In this document: positions 33,834-42,648 of the stretch, one piece after another | How positions within the stretch are numbered: the first letter of the stretch is position 1 | Layout of the letters: each line of letters starts with the position of its first letter | Assembly: GCA_964615095.1 (NCBI GenBank) | Contig: CAZTPX010000020.1 | Location: 30,419-94,418, forward strand | DNA: 64,000 nucleotides | Direction of reading: 5' to 3' | DNA from: JANXQG01 sp964615095 | Lineage (GTDB): Bacteria > Planctomycetota > Planctomycetia > Pirellulales > Thermoguttaceae | Notes under the pieces: model-generated | The model's database searches: none | What the model saw: the letters and a program-made list of their open reading frames with translations, nothing else | Told to the model about the DNA's origin: nothing | Made by a program: the position numbers and the translations under genes

Positions 33834-34916
33834 ATGTCACTGATTCGACTCGTCTACTATAGCGCCATGATCTCCGCCTGGGCGGCCTTCCTGGGCTGGG
33901 GCGTTTCGGAATGTGCTCGCTCCTGTGTGGCGCCCGATCCGGAAACGACGTCGAAAACGGTCCAAGTCTTGTTGGGGTTTCTGATTATCGCGGTCACCTC
34001 GGCGGTCACCGGTGGGGCCATCGGCTTGGGACTCAATGTGTTGGGCGGCATGGCCAACGGCCGCTGGCAAGAACTGGCCCGCCGCGCGTGGCCCGGGTTC
34101 CTGGGCGGCTGTCTGGGTGGTGTCGCCGGGGGGATGGTCGGCGGCGTGATGTTTTACGAGGACTTGCCTCGTGCTATCGGCTGGATGGTCCTCGGCCTGG
34201 CAGTCGGCGTCGTCGAGGGCGTTTACGATCGGTCGTTCCGCAAGATCCGCAATGGACTGGTCGGTGGGGCAATCGGTGGTTTTGTTGGCGGACTGTTGTT
34301 CGATTGGATCTACAACCTGGGGTTGACAGCCTCGGGCCGCTCGAGCCGTGCGGCGGCCTTCGTCGTGCTGGGCCTCTCGATCGGCGCGGCCATCGGACTG
34401 GCGCACGTCGTCTTTCGCGTGGCTTGGCTGACGGTTGTCGACGGCTTCCGCACCGGCCGGCAATTGAACCTCACGCAAAGCGTCACCATCCTGGGACGCG
34501 GCGACCATCTGCCGCTGCCCTTCCTCGGTCCAACGAACAAGGACCTGGAGGCCGAGCATCTGACGATTCGCCGCATGCCCGACGGCAGCTATTGCCTGGA
34601 GGACAATCATTCGAAATTGGGCACGCGGCTGAACAGTCAGCCGCTCACGGGGCCGGCGCCCCTGAAGGACGGCGACGTCATCCGCTTGGGGACGAATCTT
34701 GTGCGTTTCAACCAGCGCCGCCGTCGCGGCGTGCAGCCGGCGCCGGTCGCCGCGGTCGCAATTTTGCCGTCGTCAGCCTTGCCGCCACCGCCACCGCCGC
34801 CCAGTTCCGCCGACAAGGTTTTCTCTCCCGTAGCCAGGCCCTGGAACAGCCCGCGGAAACCGCCCGCCGGGCCACCCCCACCGCCGCCCGCCCCACCGCC
34901 GCCGCCACCATCGTAA
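33834..34916 (+). CDS. Membrane FHA-domain protein
   Basis: A 360-residue protein. The first 200 residues hold about six Gly-rich membrane segments (for example LLGFLIIAVTSAVTGGAIGLG and FVVLGLSIGAAIGLAHV, each part of a longer helix). An FHA domain follows at about 215-295: TILGRGDHLPLP, then EAEHLTIRRMPDG and NHSKLGTRLNSQPL, the pThr-binding signature with Arg and His/Ser positions present. The tail is Pro-rich (SSALPPPPPPPSS, then PPPPPAPPPPPPS). It would recognise phosphothreonine partners at the membrane; a Ser/Thr kinase gene 6 kb away is a possible but unproven partner. The ATG at 33834 was chosen because the membrane region begins right after it. Confidence 0.82.
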   Translation: MSLIRLVYYSAMISAWAAFLGWGVSECARSCVAPDPETTSKTVQVLLGFLIIAVTSAVTGGAIGLGLNVLGGMANGRWQELARRAWPGFLGGCLGGVAGGMVGGVMFYEDLPRAIGWMVLGLAVGVVEGVYDRSFRKIRNGLVGGAIGGFVGGLLFDWIYNLGLTASGRSSRAAAFVVLGLSIGAAIGLAHVVFRVAWLTVVDGFRTGRQLNLTQSVTILGRGDHLPLPFLGPTNKDLEAEHLTIRRMPDGSYCLEDNHSKLGTRLNSQPLTGPAPLKDGDVIRLGTNLVRFNQRRRRGVQPAPVAAVAILPSSALPPPPPPPSSADKVFSPVARPWNSPRKPPAGPPPPPPAPPPPPPS

Positions 34917-34925
34917 AAGACTGTC

Positions 34926-34964
34926 GGCGAAATGCGACAGGCGAAATGCAGACAGGCGAAATGC
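34926..34964. repeat. Three GGCGAAATGC direct repeats
   Basis: GGCGAAATGC occurs at 34926, 34940 and 34955 (period 14-15) between the FHA gene and the convergent Nudix gene. No function is assigned. Confidence 0.45.
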
Positions 34965-35005
34965 GACGGTTGTTGCCGCGCGGCCACGACGATAGAATGC
35001 GTCGT

Positions 35006-35533
35006 TCAACGCGCCAGAAAAGCCCTTCCCAGGTAGATCTTGGGGTCGATCATTACTCCGCCGTGCCGCTTGGCATCGAGCCAGCCATCCAGTTCGGCCA
35101 GCGGTACGACATGGACCTCGATGTTCTCGCGGGCATCGCCGCCGCCAGGGCCGGTCTTCTTCACGCCACGAACGGTGAACAAGGAGTAGACCTCCGTGGC
35201 CAAGCCGGGCGAAGCGGGACCGCCCACGGCAAAGTGCCAGTCGCTACCTTCGTAGCCGGTCTCCTCGAGCAATTCGCGGCGGGCCGCGTCGATCATCGCC
35301 TCGCGGGCCGCGCCTGGATCGTCGCCCACCAGCCCGGCGGGCAGATCCAGCACGCGGCAGTGCATGGGTATACGGTACTGCTCGACGAGCACTAGGCCCT
35401 GGTCGTCCGTAAGCGCGGCGATCACCGCTGCGCCGGACGCGTTCACCCGTTCGACCCATTCCCAGCCCGATTGGGACACCAGTCGCAGATATTTTCCTTC
35501 TGCCAGCACGCGGAGTTCGTTGCTCGTGTTCAT
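35006..35533 (-). CDS. Nudix hydrolase, ADP-ribose-pyrophosphatase type
   Basis: A 175-residue Nudix protein. The Nudix box is complete: G-x5-E-x7-REL-x-EE-x-G, read as LVGDDPGAAREAMIDAARR followed by ELLEETGYEG. The preceding LVEQYRIPMHCRVLDLPAG is the substrate region typical of ADP-sugar pyrophosphatases (NudF-like), which cleave ADP-ribose to AMP and ribose phosphate. It is cytoplasmic. It converges with the FHA gene (89-bp gap). The exact substrate is inferred from the family only. Confidence 0.88.
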   Translation of the reverse strand: MNTSNELRVLAEGKYLRLVSQSGWEWVERVNASGAAVIAALTDDQGLVLVEQYRIPMHCRVLDLPAGLVGDDPGAAREAMIDAARRELLEETGYEGSDWHFAVGGPASPGLATEVYSLFTVRGVKKTGPGGGDARENIEVHVVPLAELDGWLDAKRHGGVMIDPKIYLGRAFLAR

Positions 35534-35590
35534 GTTGGATTAGCATAAGGCACGTCGGCGGAATCGGCAAGGCCCGAGAAAACTGCAAAG

Positions 35591-35666
35591 TCCTACGTCG
35601 AACGGAATTTATTCCGTTGCCTCGCGTATTTCAGGGAAACGGAATGAATTCCGTTGTACGTAGGGA
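35591..35666. repeat. Paired AACGGAAT/ATTCCGTT hairpins inside an inverted repeat
   Basis: AACGGAATTTATTCCGTT at 35601-35618 and AACGGAATGAATTCCGTT at 35638-35655 are two small hairpins, enclosed by TCCTACGT and ACGTAGGGA. It is a REP/MITE-like element between two divergent genes. Confidence 0.6.
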
Positions 35667-35712
35667 TGCCATAGACAGACCTTGCAGCTCTCCTGCGGCA
35701 AGGCCTGGGAAA

Positions 35713-35741
35713 TTGCCCCCCGCCGCGCCTCATGTTATAAT
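35713..35741 (+). promoter_or_regulatory. Sigma-70-type promoter of the PIG-L gene
   Basis: TTGCCC at 35713-35718 and TATAAT at 35736-35741 with a 17-bp spacer lie 30 bp before the start; GCGGAGG is the ribosome site. Confidence 0.5.
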
Positions 35742-35771
35742 AGGCGGAAACGTTGCGGAGGCTATTTTCTC

Positions 35772-36509
35772 ATGGACGACCAGACCTTGGATGTGATCGC
35801 GGTCGGGGCGCATCCCGACGACGTGGAAATCGCCTGCGGGGGAACGCTGGCCAAGCTGGCCCAGCAGGGCTATCGCGTGGGCATTGTCGATTTGACCGAT
35901 GGCGAGCCGACACCCGGCTCGCCGGGACCTGAGGTCCGCCTGGCTGAGGCCCGGGCCGCCGCCGAAGTGCTGGGGGCCAAGGTCCGCGTGACACTCGACC
36001 TGCCCAACCGCCGCCTGTTCGACACGTTCGAGGCCCGCGTGGCCCTGGCCAAGCAGTTCCGCAAGTATCGCCCGCGCCTGGTCATCGGACTGGGCGCTCG
36101 GACGCCGCTGGCCTCTCCCGACCACTGGCAGGCCCGGCAGATCACCGAGGCGGGCGTGTTTTACTCGAAGCTGACCAAGTGGGATGAATACTTCGAAAAC
36201 TACCCGGTCCACGTCATCCCTGCATTCTTGTACTGTTTTCTTTCCTTCCGCTCGTTGCAACCGACCAATGAACCGGGTACGATCGTCTTTGACATTAGCG
36301 ACGTGCTGGACAAGAAGATGGCCGCCATCGACTGTTACAAGACGCAGTTCCCAGCGGCCAAGTCCCAGCACATCAAGCGTTTCCGCGCGTATGCGGAACA
36401 GCAGGGCATGGCCGCCGGCTTCGACGCAGGTGAAGTGTTGGCCAGCCCTGCTGCCATCGGCACCCGGGACCTGATGGGTTTTTTGTTCGCGGTCGAAGGG
36501 CCGCGCTAA
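35772..36509 (+). CDS. PIG-L/LmbE-family deacetylase, BshB-like
   Basis: A 245-residue cytoplasmic zinc deacetylase. VIAVGAHPDDVEIACGG near the N-terminus supplies the zinc-binding His-Pro-Asp-Asp site and IVDLTDGEPTPGSPGPEVRL follows, as in BshB1 of bacillithiol synthesis, which removes acetyl from GlcNAc-malate. SPDHWQARQITEAGVFYSKL carries the second metal His. ATG 35772 is chosen over an upstream start at 35682 because the -10 box and ribosome site lie between them. No bshA or bshC is in the window, so bacillithiol involvement is only by family resemblance. Confidence 0.88.
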   Translation: MDDQTLDVIAVGAHPDDVEIACGGTLAKLAQQGYRVGIVDLTDGEPTPGSPGPEVRLAEARAAAEVLGAKVRVTLDLPNRRLFDTFEARVALAKQFRKYRPRLVIGLGARTPLASPDHWQARQITEAGVFYSKLTKWDEYFENYPVHVIPAFLYCFLSFRSLQPTNEPGTIVFDISDVLDKKMAAIDCYKTQFPAAKSQHIKRFRAYAEQQGMAAGFDAGEVLASPAAIGTRDLMGFLFAVEGPR

Positions 36510-36552
36510 CCACCTTACGCTTCTTTCTTCGCAATTCTCAAGGACGAGATCG

Positions 36553-37077
36553 TCACGTAAAATTGATCTTCAGTCCCAGCTTCTCTTTGATCTGCAAAAG
36601 GGCCTCGGCGTTGCCGCGGGCGTCGTCCAAGGGGTTGTGCGTGTGCCGGGTCTTGCGCAAGTATTTGAACGTGGCAAACATGTCTTTCACTACGCCCTTG
36701 TAAAGTGAACCGAGATTGTGGGAGCTATGCCCAAACGGATTCGCCCCCAGGAAATGGTGAAAATACCAGTTGATGAACTGCCAGTCAAAGCCGTTGTTGT
36801 CGGAAACGAACATCGGCCGATGGACCTGGTTGACCTTGACCACCCAATCGCCGAACTGCTGCATTACTGTCTGGGGGTCATCGAACTCGAGCGTCTCGTT
36901 GCGGCTGAAACCGCTGACCTGTAGGGCCTCAGGCAGCCAGCGATCGGAGATCGGTTTGAGCTTGCCGTAGAACGTCTTGTTCAAGGCCGGTTCGACAACG
37001 ATAGCCCCGAAGCAAATCATCGAATAATCGCCGGGAATCGGCCCGTCGGCTTCAATGTCGAGCATTATGTACGTCAT
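36553..37077 (-). CDS. 3'-5' exoribonuclease of the DEDD (RNase T-like) superfamily
   Basis: A 174-residue nuclease. Exo I is MLDIEADGPIPGDYSM, Exo II lies around SDNNGFDWQFINWYFH, and Exo III is HNPLDDARGNAEAL, giving the Asp/Glu, Asp and His-Asp residues of the DEDDh group. The sequence resembles short Rv2179c-like exoribonucleases that trim single-stranded RNA. ATG 37077 is preferred to the upstream ATG at 37152, which adds a Ser/Arg-rich leader without a match to the family. It converges with the PIG-L gene (43-bp gap). Confidence 0.82.
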   Translation of the reverse strand: MTYIMLDIEADGPIPGDYSMICFGAIVVEPALNKTFYGKLKPISDRWLPEALQVSGFSRNETLEFDDPQTVMQQFGDWVVKVNQVHRPMFVSDNNGFDWQFINWYFHHFLGANPFGHSSHNLGSLYKGVVKDMFATFKYLRKTRHTHNPLDDARGNAEALLQIKEKLGLKINFT

Positions 37078-37314
37078 GTTCTTAGCCCTTGCGTGGTAGG
37101 AAATACTGCAACGGCGGCCGCTCCGTGAAAATTCCTTGCTTTTGCCACTCACCCTATAATACCGTCACCCCCAGACTCTGGGAACGGCTGGCCGGCCGTT
37201 CGGCCGCCTTTTCTAAATTCTGGTGGCAGGAACCCCAGCGGGCAACTATAATAGAATCGAATGCTCTGTGTTGTTTTGGAAGCGCCCAGGTCTTTGCTTC
37301 CGGGGAGGGGAATT

Positions 37315-38319
37315 GTGACCGATCCAAAAGGAAAAAAGCCGAAATCCGACCAGCCGCCCGAGGACGAATTCCCGTTGGAACTGCATGAGGTGCAGGAGGG
37401 TTTGCCTGGCGAGAACTCTCTGCCGGAGGCGATGGCCATGAACGCCTCGACCGAGGAGTTCCATTTTTCCGGCCCTGCGGAGGAATTGGATTTTACCGAG
37501 CCGGCCGATTTTGCCTTTCCCGCAGAGCAACCTTCCGAGGGTATAGCGGAGCCGTCGAGCGAGTTTGCCGCGGCCGAACCTCTCGAGGCGGAAGGTTTTT
37601 TCGGAGCGGAGGAAGCGGCTGCCGAACCTGTCCCGGCCGAAGAAGCCGCGATGGAGCCTGAGTTGGCCGGCGAAGGCGTTGCCGATCTCGATTTGGCGGA
37701 AGGATTGGCCGAGGGTGAAGAGCCCAAACGCAAGTTCACGTTGCCACCCTGGGCCCGTACGGCCGAATGGGTCGCGGTGGGCGTGCTTGCCGCAGGTGCC
37801 CTGTTGGCCGTCGTCATCTCGGTCATTTGGGTAGAGAATCCCGCCCGAGTGACCCTCATTTTGAACATCGGCTGCCCTCTCATGCTGGCACTTATTCCCT
37901 ACGCCCTGTGGCGATCCATGGACCGCTGGGTCAGCCCGGCGATCAGCGCGATCTATACCGTCATGCTCGCGTTGAGCACCGCGGTGTTGGTTGCTGGCAC
38001 GTGGTTCATCGGGCTGGAACTTGCCCGCTACGACTGGCAATACTCCAGGACGCGGGTAGCCGCCGGAAAGCCGCCGCGCGTGAACATTGAACCTCGGGCG
38101 CCGGTCGAGATCAAGCTCGATTCGGTGCCGGATGCCGCCAAGCCCCCGGCCGAACCAGCCGCAGGCAAGAACCCGGAACCAGCCGCAGGTAAGAACGCAG
38201 AGCCGGCAGCAGGTAAGAATGCGGAACCTGCTGCGGGCAAGGCTCCAGCGGAACCGGCGGCAGGCAAGAACCCCGAGCCGGCCGCAGGCAAAGCTGCGGC
38301 GGAACCGAAGGCTAAGTAG
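37315..38319 (+). CDS. Membrane protein with acidic N-terminus and EPAAGK repeat tail
   Basis: A 334-residue protein not recognised as a named family. GTG 37315 follows GGGGAGGGG; ATG 37261 is the alternative. Residues 1-135 are strongly acidic and Glu/Ala-rich. Three membrane segments follow (about 148-168, 178-195 and 208-228). After a short basic part the last 55 residues are EPAAGKN and EPAAGKA repeats in about seven units. It is probably an inner-membrane protein with disordered ends. No partner is evident; it converges with the ketosynthase gene (7-bp gap). Confidence 0.65.
   Translation: MTDPKGKKPKSDQPPEDEFPLELHEVQEGLPGENSLPEAMAMNASTEEFHFSGPAEELDFTEPADFAFPAEQPSEGIAEPSSEFAAAEPLEAEGFFGAEEAAAEPVPAEEAAMEPELAGEGVADLDLAEGLAEGEEPKRKFTLPPWARTAEWVAVGVLAAGALLAVVISVIWVENPARVTLILNIGCPLMLALIPYALWRSMDRWVSPAISAIYTVMLALSTAVLVAGTWFIGLELARYDWQYSRTRVAAGKPPRVNIEPRAPVEIKLDSVPDAAKPPAEPAAGKNPEPAAGKNAEPAAGKNAEPAAGKAPAEPAAGKNPEPAAGKAAAEPKAK
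38157..38310 (+). repeat. Tandem coding repeat (EPAAGK units)
   Basis: About seven units of 21-24 bp encode EPAAGKN or EPAAGKA in the C-terminal tail of the membrane protein. The codons vary between units, so the array is not recent. Confidence 0.75.
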
Positions 38320-38326
38320 CGGCGAT

Positions 38327-39589
38327 CTACCGCCCCAGCACGACGGCCGCCGACTGGCCAAAAGGCATCCAGGTCAGGCAGAGGGCATCGCTGAGCGAAG
38401 TCGCCAGCGGCTGATCGCGGATCACTTGGATTGGGCAGGCCGGATCCGCCTGTTCGTAGTTTCTCACCGCCGGAACACAGCCCTCCTGGATGGCAAGCAC
38501 GGACGCCGCTAGTTCCATGACTGCCCCTGCCGCCGCGGCGTTACCCAAATGGCCTTTCAGGGCCGTCACCGGCGTTTGCGGCAACACGTTATGGAGGACC
38601 GCAGCCTCCAAGGCATCGTCGCGGATCGTGCTCAGGCCGTGGGCGTTGATGTGCCCCAGGTCGTCCGGCTTGACCGCGGCACAGTCCAATGCCGCGACAA
38701 TGGCCCTCCGTAAGCCGCTGCCCGTCACTTTGCCCGGCGACTTGACCGCTTCGAAGGTTGCGGCCCAGCCTTTCAGGCGCGCCAGGATATTGGCCCCCCG
38801 CGCTTCGGCATGTTCGCGACTTTCCAGGACGAGTACCGCCGCTCCCTCGCTCCAGACATAGCCATCGCGGTGGGCGTCGAACGGCCGCACCACGGCTGCC
38901 GGATCGTGATTGCGCGGCGAGAGGTTCCCCATGGCAGTCCGCCGCACGAAATCCAATGGGTGCATCTGCGAACTCGCCCCGCCGGCAAGCATGACGTCGG
39001 CCATTCCCCGTTGAATGACGCTGGCTGCCTCGGTCACCGCCAGCAGGCTGGAAATCTCGCCCTCGTGAATGGTGTTGTTTGGTCCCCGGGCGTCCTGGGC
39101 GATGGAAACATGAGAGGCGACCATATTCGGCAGCACCCGCAAGAAACCCAGGGGAAAACTGACCGCCAGGCCCTTGGTGCCCCAAAGCCGAAAATCGAAG
39201 CGGCCGTCCACCATGCAGGCGCCATAGATCGATTCGCTTTCCTGGATCTGCGAACAGATCTGGTCGGCCCCAAGCACAACCCCGAACCGCTGCGGATCGA
39301 TCATGCCGCCGCAGACGCCGGCGTCACGGCAGGCGAGCGTGCTGGCGGCAACGCCCAACTGCGCGTCGCGAGACATCACCTTCAGGCTCTTGCGATTGAC
39401 GACGTAGGCCCTGGCGTCGAAGCCGCGGACTTCTCCCACAAGCTGCGGTGGCATCTCCCCCAGTTTTGCCTGGGTCACGGGACCAATGCCGCAATGGCCT
39501 GACAACAAGGCATCCCAGAAGGCCTCTCTGCCAATGCCAATGGGGCTGACAACACCCACTCCCGTGATTACAACTTCCGCTGTTTGCAT
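38327..39589 (-). CDS. Ketosynthase homologue with active-site Cys replaced by Glu
   Basis: A 420-residue thiolase-fold protein of the KAS II/FabF type: VVITGVGVVSPIGIG at the N-terminus, then DVMLAGGASSQMHPLDF, HINAHGLST (first active-site His) and LKGHLGNAAAAGAVME (second His). In FabF the nucleophile lies in GPSISIATACTSG. Here the aligned segment is GPNNTIHEGEISS, placing Glu178 where Cys should be. Condensation is therefore not expected. Chain-length-factor subunits have Gln at this site; a decarboxylase, structural partner or CLF-like role is inferred. No acyl carrier protein or active ketosynthase gene is adjacent. The TruB gene lies 158 bp upstream on the same strand. Confidence 0.82.
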   Translation of the reverse strand: MQTAEVVITGVGVVSPIGIGREAFWDALLSGHCGIGPVTQAKLGEMPPQLVGEVRGFDARAYVVNRKSLKVMSRDAQLGVAASTLACRDAGVCGGMIDPQRFGVVLGADQICSQIQESESIYGACMVDGRFDFRLWGTKGLAVSFPLGFLRVLPNMVASHVSIAQDARGPNNTIHEGEISSLLAVTEAASVIQRGMADVMLAGGASSQMHPLDFVRRTAMGNLSPRNHDPAAVVRPFDAHRDGYVWSEGAAVLVLESREHAEARGANILARLKGWAATFEAVKSPGKVTGSGLRRAIVAALDCAAVKPDDLGHINAHGLSTIRDDALEAAVLHNVLPQTPVTALKGHLGNAAAAGAVMELAASVLAIQEGCVPAVRNYEQADPACPIQVIRDQPLATSLSDALCLTWMPFGQSAAVVLGR

Positions 39590-39747
39590 CCCAACCCAAT
39601 CTTGCTATCGCCAGGGAACTCTACATTCTAATCGGCATGACGCCAATTGGGCACGGGGATATCTGTGCCAAATCACAGCCTCTGGCCGGTCCTTCTGCCG
39701 GTAATCTGCCTGACGGTCGTTACACAACCCCCCACTCAGAGTATGTG

Positions 39748-40620
39748 TCATGGTGCAAAATTCTTCGTAGCGCCCCATTGCCCTGGACCGCGGGAAACAA
39801 GAATCGCCACAAGTTGGCCGCGAGCATCCACGGCCGCAATCTCACGGCTGTCGCCGCCAGCAGAAAGGGGGATGAACAGCCCTCGACGCACACGCTCCAA
39901 CTCGACCGTAGTCAACTTGTGGACCGCCAGGGCGGATACTGCCTTGCCGAGCGGTTCCAACCGCGGCTGCCAGTCCGTTGCCGCTAGTGTACGGGGATCG
40001 ATGGCAGCGTCCACCGTCCAGGGACCGATGGCCGTACGCACCAGGGCCGACATGACGGCGGCCGTGCCCAGCGATTCGGCCAAATCGCGGCCCAGCGAGC
40101 GAACGTAGGTACCGCCGCTGCACTCGACATCTAATACCAACTCGGGATAGTCGTAGCGCACGACCTTCAGCGCGTAGACCTCGATCGGCCGTGGCTTCAG
40201 TTCCACGGCCTCGCCGCGCCGCGCTAGATCGTAGGCCCTCTGGCCGGCAACCTTTAAGGCCGAAAAGGCCGGCGGCCTCTGCATGAGACAGCCCACCAGC
40301 TTTGCCCCGGCAGACTCGATTTGGGCAGGCGCGGGAATGGGCGGCTCGGGAAGCAGCGTTACGGCCCCGTCGGTGTCTTCTGTCGGGCTGCTTCGCCCCA
40401 GAAGAAACGTCGCCGCGTATCGCTTCGGCATCCGCTGCACGTACTCGATCAGCCGCGTGGCCGCCCCAACACAGATCACCAGCACACCCGTTGCCAACGG
40501 GTCCAGCGTGCCGGCATGACCAACCTTCGCTGGACGGGCCAGCCGCTGCACCAGATCGACCGCATCACGCGACGTCACCCCGGGGGGTTTATCGACATTC
40601 AGCAATCCGGAAATAGACAC
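39748..40620 (-). CDS. truB: tRNA pseudouridine(55) synthase
   Basis: A 290-residue enzyme that isomerises U55 of tRNA to pseudouridine. GLLNVDKPPGVTSRDAVDLV at the start and GHAGTLDPLATGVLVICVG (catalytic Asp) are diagnostic; CSGGTYVRSLGRDLAESLG is the C-terminal motif. GTG 40620 is chosen because homology begins two residues after it; an upstream in-frame ATG at 40740 adds 40 unrelated residues and overlaps the divergent kinase region. The usual neighbours rbfA, infB and rpsO are not here, so the gene has moved away from that operon. Confidence 0.93.
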   Translation of the reverse strand: MSISGLLNVDKPPGVTSRDAVDLVQRLARPAKVGHAGTLDPLATGVLVICVGAATRLIEYVQRMPKRYAATFLLGRSSPTEDTDGAVTLLPEPPIPAPAQIESAGAKLVGCLMQRPPAFSALKVAGQRAYDLARRGEAVELKPRPIEVYALKVVRYDYPELVLDVECSGGTYVRSLGRDLAESLGTAAVMSALVRTAIGPWTVDAAIDPRTLAATDWQPRLEPLGKAVSALAVHKLTTVELERVRRGLFIPLSAGGDSREIAAVDARGQLVAILVSRGPGQWGATKNFAP

Positions 40621-40756
40621 AAGAGATGAGGGATTAAGGACATGGGACGGCAAATCATGGCGGTCATAGGTTTTCGCTGCTGGCGAAAATTGTAGCACGC
40701 GGTTACGATAAAAGGAATAGGTGCGAATCCTCCCGTTCACGTTTCACCCCCGTCCC

Positions 40757-42559
40757 ATGATTCCTGCTCGCCTCGGCCCTTATCGAATCGTCCGCAAAGT
40801 CGGCCGCGGCGGCATGGGGACGGTCTATTTGGGTGTCGACGATTCGTCGGGCCAGAATGCCGCCGTCAAACTGCTGGGCGCCGAAATGGCCCAACACGCC
40901 GACTTTCGCGAACGTTTCAAGGCCGAAATCGAAACGCTGCGAAAGCTCAATCATCCCAACATCGTCCAGATTTTCGGCTTCGGCGAGGAGACGGAACAGC
41001 TCTTCTATGCCATGGAATTCGTGGCCGGCAGTAGCCTGGAAGAGCAGATTGCCCGTGGCCGCACTTTTTCCTGGCGCGAGGTGGCCCAATTCGGCATGGT
41101 TATTGCACGGGCGCTGCGGCACGCCCACGACCGCGGCGTGATCCATCGTGACATTAAGCCGGGCAATCTGCTGCTGACCGAGGAAGGAGTATTGAAGCTT
41201 TCCGATTTCGGCATCGCACGGCTGTTCGGCAACGCGCGTCTGACGGGAGTGGGCAGTGTGCTGGGGACGGCGGAATTTATGGCCCCCGAACAAGCCGAAG
41301 GGCGTCCGGTTGATCCCCGCAGCGACCTCTACAGCTTGGGCGGCGTACTGTACGTGCTCTTGGCCCGCCGCCCCTTGTACGTGGCCCGCTCACTTGTCGA
41401 GATGCTCGACAAGCAGCGTTTCGAGAAACCGGCGCCGCTCGGGCAGTGCGCCGCCGATGTTCCCGCCGAGTTCGAACAGATCGTGCATCGCCTACTGGAG
41501 AAGGACCCGGATCGCCGCTACGCCACGGCGACCGTGCTCGAGCGCCGCCTGGAGAACATGCTGGAAACATTCGTGGTGACGGCGCCCGCCGGACCGCCGC
41601 GAGCCACGGTCGAACCGGTGCCGCTGGGTGCGTCGCAGGAAGTGGAACCGCAGCCCATCGACCCCTTGGCCAAGACGGTCGCGGCGACGCAATCGCCGCA
41701 TTCACCTGCCTTGCCCATCCCCACGTCGCCGCCCAAGGCGGCTTTGCCGCTCGGCGTGGCCGCGTCCGCACATATTCAGTTTGAGGAACCTGCCGTCGAC
41801 GCGCCGGAATCGCCGCCGCAGACCGTGGGCCGGTTCGTTCCCGTTCGGCCTGGCGAGCTTGATCATGCGCTGCCGCCGCAGCCCGCGGCCGCGTGGATTT
41901 CGCCGCAGACGTGGGCCCTGCTGCTGGGACTTGTGGCCGTGTGGCTGCTGGCGTGGTACGCCCTGCAGCCGCCCTCGGCCGATGGGCTCTACCGTCGCAT
42001 CCAGCGGCAGACCGAGGGTGAGTCGACCGACGCCCTGCTACAGGCCGAAGAGGATATCCGCCAGTTCCTCGCGCGGTTCCCCCACGATCCCCGCAGCGAG
42101 GCCTTGCAGGACTATGCCGAACGGATCGAAATGTCACATCTGGAACGCCGCCTGGAACTTCAGTCCAAAGGGGTCAACCTGCAAGTGTCGCTCTCGCCCG
42201 TCGAGCGGACGTATCTCGACGCGCTCAACACGTCGCGGGGCGACATCGAGGCCGGCATGGCAAAGTTCCAGGCGATGATCGACCTCCTGGCCGCGCCCAA
42301 GGACGCCACCGGTCCGAACGGCCGCTGCGTGCAGTTGGCCCGGCGGCGGCTGAGCGAGCTCCGCCAGCGATATGACATTCAGAGCCAGGAGCAAGCCAAG
42401 CTCGTCGAGGACCGCCTCAACCGGGCCGACGAACTGCGAAAGACCGATCCCCAGCGGGCCGACGTCATCTATCGCGCAGTTCTCGTGCTCTATGAAAACA
42501 AGGCCTGGGCAAAGATCCTGGTTCAGCGGGCACGTGCTGCGCTGGAAAATAAGAAGTAG
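40757..42559 (+). CDS. Membrane Ser/Thr protein kinase (PknB type)
   Basis: A 600-residue kinase. The glycine-rich loop is GRGGMGTVYLG, the Lys is in NAAVKLLG, the catalytic loop is HRDIKPGNLLL and the Mg loop DFGIARLF; the activation segment ends GTAEFMAPEQAEG. The kinase domain covers about 7-280. A Pro-rich linker (about 280-375) leads to one membrane segment (TWALLLGLVAVWLLAWYAL, about 383-401) and an extracytoplasmic helical part (about 405-600) that may sense a signal. No PASTA repeats are present. ATG 40757 is used because the domain begins immediately after it. HemB follows 89 bp downstream. Confidence 0.92.
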   Translation: MIPARLGPYRIVRKVGRGGMGTVYLGVDDSSGQNAAVKLLGAEMAQHADFRERFKAEIETLRKLNHPNIVQIFGFGEETEQLFYAMEFVAGSSLEEQIARGRTFSWREVAQFGMVIARALRHAHDRGVIHRDIKPGNLLLTEEGVLKLSDFGIARLFGNARLTGVGSVLGTAEFMAPEQAEGRPVDPRSDLYSLGGVLYVLLARRPLYVARSLVEMLDKQRFEKPAPLGQCAADVPAEFEQIVHRLLEKDPDRRYATATVLERRLENMLETFVVTAPAGPPRATVEPVPLGASQEVEPQPIDPLAKTVAATQSPHSPALPIPTSPPKAALPLGVAASAHIQFEEPAVDAPESPPQTVGRFVPVRPGELDHALPPQPAAAWISPQTWALLLGLVAVWLLAWYALQPPSADGLYRRIQRQTEGESTDALLQAEEDIRQFLARFPHDPRSEALQDYAERIEMSHLERRLELQSKGVNLQVSLSPVERTYLDALNTSRGDIEAGMAKFQAMIDLLAAPKDATGPNGRCVQLARRRLSELRQRYDIQSQEQAKLVEDRLNRADELRKTDPQRADVIYRAVLVLYENKAWAKILVQRARAALENKK

Positions 42560-42648
42560 TTGCTTCCAGGCGATAAGCTCGTTAAGATATCGGGATCAGC
42601 CGACCGGTTCGTTCATTCCAACGCCATTCCTTCTTTACCCTGAGTCCC

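Noticed and set aside
33911..35395. 494-codon plus-strand open frame over FHA and Nudix genes
   Set aside because: It spans two genes of opposite strands and matches neither; Arg-rich shadow.
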